Shown: piece by piece, positions 21,851-32,731 of the stretch
How the letters are laid out: each line of letters opens with the position of its first letter
Position numbering within the stretch: the first letter of the stretch is position 1
Assembly: GCA_934047225.1 (NCBI GenBank)
Contig: OW203998.1
Location: forward strand, 14,151,280-14,215,279
Source of the DNA: Ypsolopha sequella
Taxonomy: Eukaryota > Arthropoda > Insecta > Lepidoptera > Ypsolophidae
Direction of reading: 5' to 3'
DNA length: 64,000 nt
The notes under the pieces: generated by a model
Databases searched by the model: none
What the model was told of the DNA's origin: nothing
What the model saw: the letters and a program-made list of their open reading frames with translations, nothing else
Made by a program: the position numbers and the translations under genes

Positions 21851-22481
21851 ATAAAGTAGTAAGGCTTTTTTGTAGATAATAATGAGATCTTTTGTTGTGT
21901 GAAAGATTCATTTCAAACGCATACTCCGTAACCGAGCGAATTGAATGTACAGAATGAAATTAGGTACCTACAGATATATATTTATTTGAGTAAAGATATA
22001 AAATTTCAATAATCTATAAAGGCTTAATTTGTCAGAAAAACATGATTAAGTACATAAATATATTTCCCAGAATCTTCTAGTAGCCAGTTTGGCCTACAAA
22101 TCGAGCTAAATATACGCAATTTTACCAAATCCACGCTTATTTATACATACCTATTTTAACAACGATATCTTTTGTTATGTGTCCAATTCTTTCGATCGAT
22201 TTTTTATGGAAATGGAATTAAAAGAAAAAACATGGCTTTCTTTCTACGCACAATAATTTAACAATCTAATTTACGTACGTTTTTTAATCTAACGATGCAT
22301 TTAAAAAAAAAATACTGCAATGCTGTCAATCCAATTTTTTCACACCACTTAACAGCTAATTATGTGCGGTAGCAAGTATTTTGTAGAGCACATTTTACCG
22401 CATTTCAAGAGCAGAAGCAATTAACACCAGTCAACTACCGAGGTGATTTAACTGCCATATGCCAGACTGCGTGATGTCATG

Positions 22482-22591
22482 CTATAAATACCGAGCTCAC
22501 TTATACATATGTACGGACGCCAGCAGGACAGGCTATCTATTGTCAGTTCTTATTGCAGCGTCATACATAGCCGTTAAAATCGTGTACAAAC
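22482..22591 (+). promoter_or_regulatory. Possible TATA promoter with untranslated first exon
   Basis: CTATAAATA at 22482 lies just below TGATGTCA, which resembles a CRE. Initiator-like TCACTT and GGACG (DPE-like) follow. CAG|GTAACT about 100 bases on could be a splice donor. The elements are short and their spacing is only roughly right, so this is a weak call. Confidence 0.25.
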
Positions 22592-22901
22592 AGGTAACTT
22601 AAACTGTACATAAAAAATGTATATGTTTTGTTTGTCCTTTTCGTGTTACATACAATACTTATACATAGCTACTTATATTTTTTGTCTGTCTTACTTACAC
22701 GAGCATCATAATGTAATCAATAATCATAACAAACAAATGAGCCGGTTTCATAAAACTTACAAATGTAATTTACATTTATTGCGTGTGTTCAATAGAACCT
22801 TAAGTTCGTACAAGTATATTATTTTCATATTATCTCTCTTTTTAATTTATATCTTTCCGATCACTAATTAGTTTTCCATAACGTCGAAAGTTTGACTTCG
22901 G

Positions 22902-23058
22902 TGTCGATTCGGCGCTACACAACTTAACTTATTTGACAGAACTAACCTTATTTTGAGCGTTCTATCTTTGTTTTTTCGATACGGAAAGAAAAAGACAGAA
23001 CGCTCAAATTAAGTTTAGTCCTGTCAAATAAGTTAAATCGTGTTGCGCCGAATCGACA
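22902..23058. mobile_element. MITE family B, intact copy
   Basis: A 157-bp palindrome: TGTCGATTCGGCGCTACAC at the left and GTGTTGCGCCGAATCGACA at the right, with inner GACAGAACTAA and AAGTTTAGTCCTGTC. Confidence 0.85.
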
Positions 23059-25288
23059 TATTTAACTTTCAAGACGAAAGACTGTATTGTTACGTTACTT
23101 CCTACTTATTTGTAGGCATAAAATCACTTTCAATAAATTCAAACTGTTGTGAACGTCAAAAGTTTCTGACATAACTGTATTGGGGTTTGGTTTACTTCTT
23201 TGAAAAAAATTTAAACCTCCATTCGATTGCATTGGTAAAACAACAAACTCAACTTTTCAGTTAACAATTCAAAAATATTCTTATTTTTTTTTATAATAAC
23301 CGCCAAAAAAACACTTTCTGAGACTCAAATAAACAACATCAAATCACTCACACCTTTGAAAACCACAACTGCAACATCTTCAAACTAAATATTACGAAAA
23401 CCGTCACAAAAACTTTTATCGTTTACTATCACTATTCAATTGTTAAAACAGTTAACACTTTAGAAGTTTTAACACCCAACACAACGCCTCTGACCCAAAT
23501 AGGGAGGCACTATCCACCATGACAAGAAGACCTTCTAGTCAGGACATTACTGACTCAAATGTAACGTACTAAGAGTCACATTAAGGTGTAAAATTTCCTG
23601 GTTGGTGGGTAAGCCGTGCCCAACGCCTTCGTCCGGTGATTCGTCGTGCTGGGACTTACAATACCCTGGTACGTGTGAACTTGTACCTTACTATGGTGTG
23701 TAAGGTGTCGTTGGAAATACTATGGTTTTGGCCTCCATACTGTGACTCATAAATGCCTTGTATTTTGCTGGGTTTCTCGAATAAATAATCAAGTACCTTA
23801 TTATTGAAACGTAGTACCTACTTAGCTATGTACTCTGACTCGGCCATACGCATATTTAAATATATTTTTGAATTAAAAATAATTTCTTGGCATCTCTGGT
23901 AGATGTTGTTGGTCTAAATATAGTCGTAAAATAACAAGTAGAAAAACTTCAACTAGAAAACAATATACTTATATAACAAAAAAGATCTCATAGTATATTT
24001 GCTATTCGAGTGCTATGACGTAGCAAAAAAGGTCCCAAAATGAAAAAAAATTTACAACCACATTCTTAACAAAGAAGATAAAAATAAAACATTATATATA
24101 GGAATATTTAACCTTGTAGACAAAAGTAAGGTTGTTCTGGATTTGAGAATGTAGAAACGGAACTTGACCTACATAGAACATGGGAAAAATTAAAATAAGA
24201 ACATTCTATAGGTACATTAAATTAGAATGCGACTTCAATTTAAGTGTAAAGGCCCGGAAAGCTAAATTAGTCTAAACGGCAATAAAGATTGTAATTATAA
24301 TAAATCTTTTGATGCTACGACAAAAGCATATTCCATTGTAGTAAAGGTCATGGAAGTTCAAAGCAAAAGCATGTCGACCGGAATGTGAATGAACTACCAA
24401 AGAAGCCGTACCGTATGTAGACGAGTCATCACCGTGAGAAGAGATCACTTACAAGATACCAAAACAATATCAAGGCCAGTAAAAAAATACTGGCTGATTA
24501 TAAAATAGCAGAAAAACAATCTCATTTTGAAAAAGGAACAAAAATCGCCGAGGAAGAAAGCGGAAACGGTCGTGTGGATAAAGTAGAGAGTAGACATTGG
24601 CGTGCGGTTAAAGACGTGATTCTATTGCAATGAGCTCGGTTAGTACGTGACAACAAGTGCCTTGATGAATATCGGCGATGCCAATATTTACTCTCAAGAG
24701 AATATCGGTATTTAGGTAAATGGGCCACGCTGATGTGGAGCGACTGAGCGACGTAATACATAACCTTTGGAGAATCATTGTTGGGTAACTTTGTGTTTGT
24801 TTATGCACAACTGCATTGCTATTAGCACATTTTTATTTGCTGACTGTGGTAAGACGTAAAATTTAATATATGGTTTTTGTATTTTCTTCTGCATGGACTG
24901 CATTGAAATCTAATGGGATTTCTTGAGCAACAAAGTAGCTAATTTAAAAACGAAGCGAAGTTTGTTCACATAAATAGGTTCAATGGAATTGTTATTTGTA
25001 AGACTGTAAGGCACTTCTCTCCTCAGAAATCGTTTAGTTAATAACATTATTATTTATACTATTGATAAATTACTCAACAAACACAGACGCTACCACCTGT
25101 GACCACATATTAAACGCCGATGCGCACGTTACGTAACAGAGTAAAAGTGTAGAGCCGACTCTAGATCCAAATCTCTCGCTTCCGCAAATGTCATAAATTG
25201 CTGCGTTCTGTTACGGTCGTGAAGTCGAGGAAATAGTTTCCAGGCAAAACTGATGCACTACTTGACGTGATGTGTATAAAAAAAAATA
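23059..25288. other. No gene called
   Basis: Two GC-richer patches (about 23500-23740 and 24340-24800) stand out from AT-rich DNA and could be old element or exon remnants, but no frame there resembles a known family. The rest holds nothing recognisable. Confidence 0.35.
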
Positions 25289-25558
25289 TATACAAGGTGA
25301 ATTTGTGAACATCGTCCAAATTCATACGTGAGCCTTGGTATGTCACCAGCATCATGAACCAATATTTTTTTTTGTAAAATACATAAAATTTAATTTTGAC
25401 TCCTCATAGTGATTCACTCAGGACTGAGTGAATTACTATGGGAACTCAAAATTTCATTATACGAATTTGATAAAAATTGTTATCGATTCATGATGCTGAT
25501 CACTTACCAAGCCTGCGGTATCAATTTGGACGATGATCAAAAAGTCACCTTGTATATA
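25289..25558. mobile_element. MITE family N, copy 1 of a tandem pair
   Basis: A nearly full palindrome from TATACAAGGTGAA to TCACCTTGTATA, centred on GATTCACTCAGGACTGAGTG. It joins directly to the next copy, sharing the TATACA junction. Confidence 0.8.
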
Positions 25559-25826
25559 CAAGGTGAATTTGTAAACATCGTCCAAATTCATACTTGAGCC
25601 TTGGTAAGTGATCAGCATCGTGAACCAATAACAATTTTTGTAAAATTCATAAAATTAAATTTCGACTCCCCATAGTGATTCACTCAGAACTGGGAGAGAA
25701 TTACTATGGGAAGTCGAAATCTCATTATACGAATTTCACAAAAATTGTTATTGATCCCTGATGCTGATCACTTACCAAGCCTCCAGTATGAATTTGGACG
25801 ATGATCAAAAAGTCACCTTGTATATA
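25553..25826. mobile_element. MITE family N, copy 2 of a tandem pair
   Basis: Same structure as copy 1, with ...CATCGTCCAAATTCATAC, the centre GATTCACTCAGAACTGGGAG, and the inverted end CACCTTGTATATA. Differences from copy 1 are scattered, so the pair is not very recent. Confidence 0.8.
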
Positions 25827-26590
25827 TTTATACCTTTTGATGGTAAGAGTTCAAGCTGGTTTGTTGAATCCATCCATCAATTTGTCAGCTTCATAGACAA
25901 TACAGCCCAGAAAGACGTATATTGTTCAACATCTTGCGTACAAATAATTCTGTCAACAATCGAAACGGGATACTGCAATCCTATTGGCTCTTCCAATCTT
26001 ACGTATAGCGCCACTAACTTATCTTTCCCGAAGACGAAGACTCTAATGAAGTGAATATAGAAGCTATTTTGGTTTGGTCTACCGAAACATATAATTTTGG
26101 AGTGGCGAATTGTATCTGCTGGTTCAGTCAGATGTGTTGACATCTGTTAGGAGGAGAGTATGTAGGCTGTATTCGTTTATGGTCAGCTTTTACATTTGAG
26201 TGTGAATGTCCACGAAGTTTTATTCGTTTTGGTCACTGTTTGCGAACTTTCGAGTGACAGATTTACTTTATAGTCTGTAGAAACTCGGCAAATCCGAAGA
26301 TTTTATTGACGTGGAGACAGTATTCAGAATAATTTCTCTTAAATATAGAATACCTTTGTTTGTACCAATATAATAATATAACATAACGATCAAAATATAT
26401 CTAAGGAAAAGCTGAATGGTAATAATACTGCTTATTGGGTATCATAGGGGAAAATTCCGTGGGCCCATTTTTTACTCTTAGAATAATATATTGTAAAGTG
26501 TGTGTGTGCAAATTTCCCTGATATTTCATACTTATAACGAATACAGCTCGCGTTTTATTTACTCTTATAAGGCCGACACACACAGCCACC
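25827..26590. other. No feature recognised
   Basis: Overlapping short frames on both strands have no family pattern. No repeat match was noted. Confidence 0.35.
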
Positions 26591-26885
26591 TTAAGAGGAT
26601 GGCCTACCCTAGCAACTTTTTTTATTATCCGTCCAGCACAATAAGTCCAATGGCAAAGATCTTATTTGCTTTTGATAGAGGCGATTAAAATTATATGTTG
26701 GCTCATTGGTCTCTTTTTCTTGGTCACGTAATACGATCAAGTTGGTCTCTTAACCGCATTTTTGAAAACAAAAAAAAGATGGTGGAAAACATATCTTTTT
26801 GGACAAAAGTATAAATCTTAATACATTGTTTATATTATAGAATTAAATGAGACTTGAGGATAATTCATGATTTATAAAAAAGCTC

Positions 26886-28550
26886 TTGGAGACATTGCCG
26901 GAACACGATCGGGAGCTCGTAAATCGTCTCAGACCCCGTAACCCTACTGCTCCAAAAATATATGGGCTACCAAAAATTCACAAGCCCAACTGGCCTCTTA
27001 GACCAATAGTTAGCCAGATTGATTCGCCGACATACAATTTGTCACGTCATATGGCAAACATTTTACAACCATTGACGGGGAAAACGAGTAGCTATGTGAA
27101 GGACTCAAGACACTTCGTTCAAATGTTGGATGATGTTCGTTTAAAGGACAACGAACTTATGGTTAGCTTCGACGTGACTTCCCTATTCACGAATGTACCT
27201 GTGGGAGAGACAGTAAATATCATCGCTGACCTATTGAAGGAAAATGATATGCCTATAGAGTACATAAACATTATAGAATTTTGTCTTCGAAGCGGCTATC
27301 TGATCTGGCGTGGAGATTTTTACCTTCAAACTGACGGAGTGGCTATGGGTTCCCCCATAGCTCCGGTAGTAGCAAATATATTCATGGAGTGGTTTGAGCA
27401 AAAAGCTCTACAGAATACACCGTATACTCCAAGATACTGGTGGCGTTATGTTGACGATGTTTTTGCCATTGTCAATCGTAATGAAGTGGAACACATCACA
27501 GCACACTTAAATTCCATCCATCCTAAAGTAGCGTTTACTAGTGAGAGTGAAGTCAATGGTGTTTTACCGTTTCTTGACGTGTTGGTGGTACGAAGTCCCG
27601 GAGGCAGGTTGGAACACACGGTGTACAGGAAACAAACACACACAGACCGATACCTGCGAGCCGACTCACACCATCACCCGAAACATCTCTCGTCCGTCCC
27701 TCGTACGCTTATTAACAGAGCACTGAGTCTGTGCGATCTGCAATATGTGGACGCTGAACTCAGTCATGTCAGAAACGTACTTGAGAGTAATGGCTACAAT
27801 TGGAGGCAGTGTAACCGGATAGCGAACCAGTCCACCTATCAGCGCCCACATGTGGTTGAAAGAGCTCCGGTGTATCTTCCATTTGTGAAGGGTGTGACGG
27901 ATAAAATAGGACATCTGCTTCGCCGGAAATACAGCATTAAAACATTTTTCCGTCCACCCAGTAGATTAAGGCAGTTACTGCGTTCGCCGAAGGACAAAGA
28001 GCCACTAAATACCCCCGGTGTTTATTCCATCCCATGTGACTGTGGCAAGAGTTACATCGGTGAGACGAGACGGAACGTGTCAACCAGACTGACGGAACAC
28101 ATTAGATGCATGAGAAAACTCGATTGCAACGGATCCGCCGTTGCAGACCATGTCGTAAATTCGGATACTACACATTTTATGAGATTCGATAAAGCGAAAG
28201 TGTTAGTTCGTGAAAAGTTATTTGTGCCACGTAAAATTCGCGAATCCATAGAAATAAGCCGACGTCCGAATTTCAATAGAGACAGTGGTTGGGCTTTGCC
28301 CGCGGTGTGGAAGCCTGTGCTAAAAACAGTTACCGGATCACTCACAGACTTTACTGAAAGTGACGTAGATACTATAAGTTCCGCGTGTTTATCGTTGTTT
28401 GGTGTCACTCCGGTAATTAATAACGCAAGCCCGGAAGTAACTAATTGTGCGGACGCCCTACCGGTCCGACCACCAATACCATCTGCATCGATGTCATCCC
28501 GAGCCCTGCGAGCCGCAGCCCGCAGTGTGAGGCGTAACGTCGTCGCGTAA
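26886..28550 (+). CDS. Penelope-like reverse transcriptase with GIY-YIG endonuclease (N-terminus missing)
   Basis: A 554-codon open frame. The reverse-transcriptase part has PKIYGLPKIHK (residues 23-33), RPIVS (39-43), motif A SFDVTSLFTNVP (catalytic Asp96), motif B DGVAMGSPIAP (150-160), motif C YVDD (188-191) and LPFLD (227-231). The endonuclease part has GVY (378-380), CDC (384-386) and YIG (390-392), with downstream Arg and Glu and an NFNRDSGW stretch (462-469). Such enzymes copy their RNA onto a nicked chromosomal target. Known Penelope-type proteins are longer at the front, and the homologous frame begins abruptly at about 26880 with no ATG (the nominal first codon is TTG), so the 5' end was lost at insertion. 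No stop or frameshift interrupts the remaining frame, which suggests a fairly young copy. Confidence 0.93.
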   Translation: METLPEHDRELVNRLRPRNPTAPKIYGLPKIHKPNWPLRPIVSQIDSPTYNLSRHMANILQPLTGKTSSYVKDSRHFVQMLDDVRLKDNELMVSFDVTSLFTNVPVGETVNIIADLLKENDMPIEYINIIEFCLRSGYLIWRGDFYLQTDGVAMGSPIAPVVANIFMEWFEQKALQNTPYTPRYWWRYVDDVFAIVNRNEVEHITAHLNSIHPKVAFTSESEVNGVLPFLDVLVVRSPGGRLEHTVYRKQTHTDRYLRADSHHHPKHLSSVPRTLINRALSLCDLQYVDAELSHVRNVLESNGYNWRQCNRIANQSTYQRPHVVERAPVYLPFVKGVTDKIGHLLRRKYSIKTFFRPPSRLRQLLRSPKDKEPLNTPGVYSIPCDCGKSYIGETRRNVSTRLTEHIRCMRKLDCNGSAVADHVVNSDTTHFMRFDKAKVLVREKLFVPRKIRESIEISRRPNFNRDSGWALPAVWKPVLKTVTGSLTDFTESDVDTISSACLSLFGVTPVINNASPEVTNCADALPVRPPIPSASMSSRALRAAARSVRRNVVA

Positions 28551-28561
28551 ACGTCTTTACT

Positions 28562-28605
28562 CGCCCAGATGAAGGCAGTCTAAATCTGCTGAAACTGGTC
28601 GGCTT
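28562..28605 (+). ncRNA. Hammerhead-ribozyme-like motif in the Penelope 3' region
   Basis: CAGATGA (28566-28572), a 5-bp stem GGCAG/CTGCT with loop TCTAAAT, then GAAAC, TG and GTC (28598-28600), with GCC and GGC able to close stem I. This is the order and the minimal stem III of hammerheads reported in Penelope-like elements. The core differs at one conserved base (CAGATGA where CTGATGA is expected), so activity is doubtful. Confidence 0.45.
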
Positions 28606-28794
28606 TCCCGATCATAACACGTATTGAGGTGAGCCGTTTTTTTTATAAATCACATTGTTTATAAGTAGAATCCTTAGAAAAAAATATCAATAAATCAAAT
28701 ATATTTTTTTCAATACAAGGAGAGTCCGAATTTCTTCAAACGAATCCTCGAAAGTCTGGCGTTGTTCATGCTCTAGGCTCATGTACAGTCTTAA

Positions 28795-29420
28795 CACACT
28801 TTTTGTGCTAAATTTATGTGACAAGGGTTTAATTTAAAAAGTGGGTAGTTGCTTGTTACAAGTGTGTCTAACAAGACCAAACAAGACACTTTGTTTTAAT
28901 TTATGAAATGTGCAAACCCAAACACGTAACAAAGATTGTTGTTGTTATTTCTTTCAACAAACAAACAAGGAAATGCCGAAACTCTTTCAACAGGTGGTCA
29001 ATATCGACTCAGTACGTGCCTATCGGACACATTGACTGTAATTTACTTCCAACGTGTGTATTTAACCAATAGCCAAGGCTATTCCCTTCTTATTATTAAA
29101 TGTATAATTTACTGCTGAACCAGTCAATTATACTAATTAATTTAAGTATAACAATCGTATTGCTACAATACTGCTTCCGTTGCTTCAGACTGTCAAATTA
29201 TATTTAAAACATTTAATATGTTTAATTATGTTTATGTCTACCCACTTTTTATATTAAATCTTATAAATTTTCAAGAGAGATGTTCAGAACTTTGCTTCAC
29301 TTCCAGTATCGACTTTGATTTCTGATTTTAGATTGATAACGTTTTTTTTAATCGTTCATTATTTCTTATTTGATCTAAAGAATAACAGTATCTACTTACA
29401 GTATTTTTCAATATACGAGT
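28795..29420. other. No feature recognised
   Basis: AT-rich DNA with one short frame (28936-29118) that shows no family pattern. Confidence 0.35.
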
Positions 29421-29746
29421 AAATGCTCGTAAAGGCCCACACAGAAAGTAGATTATTTTGCCCTAGGGCTTTATTTTTTTTATTTACGAGAAGTTGGCTA
29501 ACCTGCAACCTTTCTTGTGTACCATAAAAGTTATACTTTTTTTCCATTTTCTAACGGCTCTGGATACATTCCTTTTGAGACAATCGTAATTTAAAGTTCA
29601 CGAGATTATATTTGTTTTATTTATTCACACTATGCATTGAAAAACGTAGTATGATACACGGGCGTAAGAGCAATAAATTACTCGATTATTAAATTAACCG
29701 TACTCGTAATTTATTCCTTTTCGCCCTTGTAGCATAAACTACTATT
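29421..29746 (-). mobile_element. HP1 element copy (internally deleted)
   Basis: The core lacks TTTTTATGCATCAAAACCGA and its neighbours. The hairpin is shortened at its centre (ACTCGATTATTAAATTAACC) but keeps both tips. Confidence 0.8.
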
Positions 29747-30062
29747 GTGCAACTGTAACACAATGTGAGACATTGCAACAAAGAGACTGCACGAGTTTCC
29801 AAATGTCTAATTTGTTCAGTTAATGTTTTAAAAATTCATAACGTATTTAGACGTTATAATTTAATGGTCCAGCCTGACCACTTACCGAGTCTCCAGTATG
29901 AATTTGGATATATATTGCAAAGTCGTCTTATGTATTATGATGATTAACTAATATGTCAGTTATTTACTGTCTTTAGGTGACCAAAAAACAAAGACATGTT
30001 GAAACTTTTGAAAGTTTCTTAATTAAACTATGTAGAAGTAGTTAAAAAGTTCAACAATTGTG

Positions 30063-30165
30063 ACGATTCGGTATAACACGGCTTTACCTATTTGAAAAAG
30101 ACAGAACGCTTAAATTAAGTTCAGTCCTATCAAATAAGAAAACGTGTTACATTATTCGGTGATAT
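30063..30165. mobile_element. MITE family B, short degraded copy
   Basis: GACGATTCGG.. at the left and ..GTGTTACATTATTCGG at the right match family B with the middle largely lost. It preserves GAACGCTTAAATTAAG, the TTAA site that is occupied in the copy at 1254. Confidence 0.6.
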
Positions 30166-30276
30166 AAATACTACACTTGTGAATACGCCATTATGACTCG
30201 AAGAATTTATTACAAATCATTCGTCTATGTTACAAATAGAAAAACTGGTTTTGCCCTATCTGTGCAATACCTATTT

Positions 30277-30822
30277 AATAGTAGATTGTGCACTAAGGAA
30301 ATAAAGCAGTGTCTTACGTCACGGGCGGCATATTGAACCCTGAGCGTAACGAGGGACTCTAGCGAGGGAGTTATATAGAGTCCTGAGTAAAGCGAGGGGT
30401 TCAAGCTGCCCAAGACAAAGACAGGCTTTATTCCAGAGGAGCATACTCTACTTTTCACACCTTCTGCGAGACAATAAAAATCTCGACATTTTTTATCAAC
30501 ATTAATAATTCAATAAAATTCACTGACAATCACAGCACCAAACACCGTCTTTTGTTTCACATTCTTTGTAAACGTTTTTTTTTCTTTTTGTTGAATTCTG
30601 CTTATGGTGGCCAGTTCGATTTTCGAACAAACCTCTTTACAATCCCATATGGGCATTTGTTTTCCACGAGTTTCCACACGAATTTGACGTTCCAAATTTA
30701 AATCACTTTAATCCCTAGGGATTTTCATATAACTTTATATCCCTTGAGATATAATGCGTTACTTTACATTGAGGTTGCATGATATGTAATTGGACATTGT
30801 TGAACGGGTGGTGTGAAAATTT
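30277..30822 (-). mobile_element. HP2 element, copy 2
   Basis: Outer hairpin tip AATAGTAGATTGTGCAC, hairpin to about 30445, inner tip AGCATACTCTACT, core to GGTGTGAAAATT. The hairpin centre CTGAGCGTAACGAGGGACTC parallels the GAGCGTAGCGA centre of HP1. Confidence 0.85.
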
Positions 30823-31018
30823 ATATGTATTTGGTGTGCCAATGGTTTGATTTCCCAATTTGGTGGCATATTTATAAAACTAACTAAAACTTCTAAAAAC
30901 TTCTTCAAATAAAGAACTTCAATCTAAAATTAATGTTTTGTTTAATTCAAGCTATTTTTCATTTTATTTTCTTTGTAAGTAGTTAGTGTTGATTTTAAGA
31001 ATTATTTATGATATTTAA

Positions 31019-31198
31019 GTTTCTTTTAAACAAAAAATTCATTCTAGAATACTTCTACGTATCAATTTGCTCGAAGAAACTATCGACAGTATTCGACAGC
31101 AACAACCATGGAGTCTACGTGTCACCTATTTTGATGGACTACGTGACCAGATTCAATGGCTACGGGAAGGAACCGTGATGGCCGGAACGACGGCTTGA
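31019..31198 (+). pseudogene. Coding-like fragment, unrecognised
   Basis: 59 codons without a start, open to a TGA at 31196. The later part has a protein-like composition (LLEETIDSIRQQQPW, then FDGLRDQIQWLREG) and is GC-richer than its flanks. It may be an exon or a transposon remnant. I cannot name it. Confidence 0.25.
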
Positions 31199-31307
31199 AT
31201 AATTTTAAGATATTAGGAGCTTTAATGTTCGTCAATAAAAGTTTATTGACGTCAGCGAGGCTCTTAAATTCAAATACAAATTAATTTAAAAGTCTTCATA
31301 AGACTTT

Positions 31308-31500
31308 AGCTATAATAATAATAATTCATTTATTTAGGCCAATAAAAAGCCATATAACACACACAGTATCTACAATAATGTTAGTAAGAAAAATAAATCT
31401 AAAATTGAAAATTTAAAACTGCTTACATATTTATATTTTTCAGTACATGAATCATCTTACAATGGTTCATAATCGAACCTGCTCGCGAACATGCTCTATA
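31308..31500 (-). mobile_element. Possible LINE 3' tail, antisense
   Basis: TAATAATAATAATTCATTTA followed by TTTAGGCC resembles the reversed simple-repeat tail and 3' UTR of insect LINEs. No coding remnant is visible. Confidence 0.35.
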
Positions 31501-31550
31501 ACAACGAGAGCAAGGCTCTTAATTTGATACATTTTAATATAAAAAAATAT

Positions 31551-31887
31551 TTTTCAATGTAAGTGCTCGTAAAGGCCCACTTTTTATGCATTAAAACCGA
31601 ACAGAATGTACAGTGGTTGGCTAACCTGCAACCTTTCCTGTGTACCATAAATGTAATACTTTTTTTCCACTGTTTAACGGCTCTGGATACAGTCCTTTTG
31701 AGCCGATCATAATTTAAAGTTCACAAGATTATATTTGTTTTATTTCCTCACACTATGCATTGAAAAACGTAGTATGATACACGGGCGTAAAAGCAATAAA
31801 TTACTCGGTTACGTTTAAAACACGAGCGTAGCTTAGCGAGATCCTCGTGATTTATCCCTTTTCGCCCTTGTAGCATAAACTACTATT
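31551..31887 (-). mobile_element. HP1 element copy
   Basis: Core with an internal deletion between AACCGAACAGAA and the GGTTGGCTAACCTGC block. The hairpin centre is AAAACACGAGCGTAGCTTAG and the outer tip GTAGCATAAACTACTATT. Confidence 0.8.
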
Positions 31888-32405
31888 ATGGTAACTTTTT
31901 AATAAATATTTACTGTTTATTTACACATCGAAGTAAGCGATACTTCAAAATGAATGTATGTAATCATCTGAACCTCAACAATCAGAGTAAATATCTTGAA
32001 ATAGTAAATATTATTATATTATCTATAGGTAGATATCCTTCAAAAGTCTTGGTGGTTTGGTTCGTAGTACCTTCGTTGTATGACATGTTTTTACACGTAG
32101 TTTCTTTATAAAAAAATAAATAATTATATATATATATATAAGTAATTTCTCTATAAACTTTATAATATACACAATCGATATACAATGGGCAACTGAGAAT
32201 CTTGTAAAACAATCTTAGTTTGTTATAAATTCCTCAGTGAATATAAAAAAACTCTGCAAGCGGTCTTTCTCTCAACATGTTTATAAATAAAAAAAAAAAT
32301 AAACTGAGTTATGTTTTGAGTAAGGAATGTTTTGCATGACAAATGAATGACATAATTATTTCTATTTATAGCATGCAAGCATGACCACATTTTAATGATC
32401 TAGAC
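31888..32405. other. No gene; AT microsatellite
   Basis: It contains a short TA repeat (about 32124-32141). Nothing else was recognised. Confidence 0.4.
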
Positions 32406-32731
32406 CAGGGATGGGGAAACTTGTTCCTTGGCGTGCCAATATTTAATTAAGTATATGGCGGGCCAAGTTGTTTAATTTTTGGCTATATTACTTACTGAAA
32501 TAAAAATATTAGTATGTATTTTCTGAAACACTAATTTATTGTGCAATATTACAAAATAACTATTGAAATAAGGAAGAAATTGCAAATTGCAATTAAATTA
32601 AACTTTCAAGCTAGCTACGAAATTTCTAACAATACGAAAACTTCACTTGATTTTTGTTTGATGGTCGCGGGCCGGATTTCAACGTTTCGCGGGCCGGAGA
32701 AGGCCCGCGGGCCTTAGTTTCCTTATCCCTG
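32406..32731. mobile_element. hAT element K, copy 2
   Basis: Ends CAGGGATGGGGAAAC and TTTCCTTATCCCTG, flanks ATCTAGAC and ATCTAACC (6 of 8 match). 326 bp, without the 370-bp insertion found in copy 1. Confidence 0.8.

Larger units (their letters stand above)
26835..28651 (+). mobile_element. Penelope-like retroelement, 5'-truncated, with 12-bp target duplication
   Basis: The insertion is bounded by ACATTGTTTATA on both sides (26823-26834 and 28652-28663), which in the uninterrupted copy of element E occurs once. Its 5' flank TGATTTATAAAAAA (26868-26881) is the inverse of its own 3' end TTTTTTATAAATCA, a rearrangement common in Penelope-like elements. It contains one coding frame and a hammerhead-like motif. 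Confidence 0.85.
26591..28794. mobile_element. TTAA-flanked element family E, interrupted by a Penelope-like element
   Basis: The left part (26591-26834, TTAAGAGGATGGCCTACCC...) and right part (28652-28794, ...GGCTCATGTACAGTC then TTAA) together equal the uninterrupted copy at 38734-39204. Confidence 0.8.
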
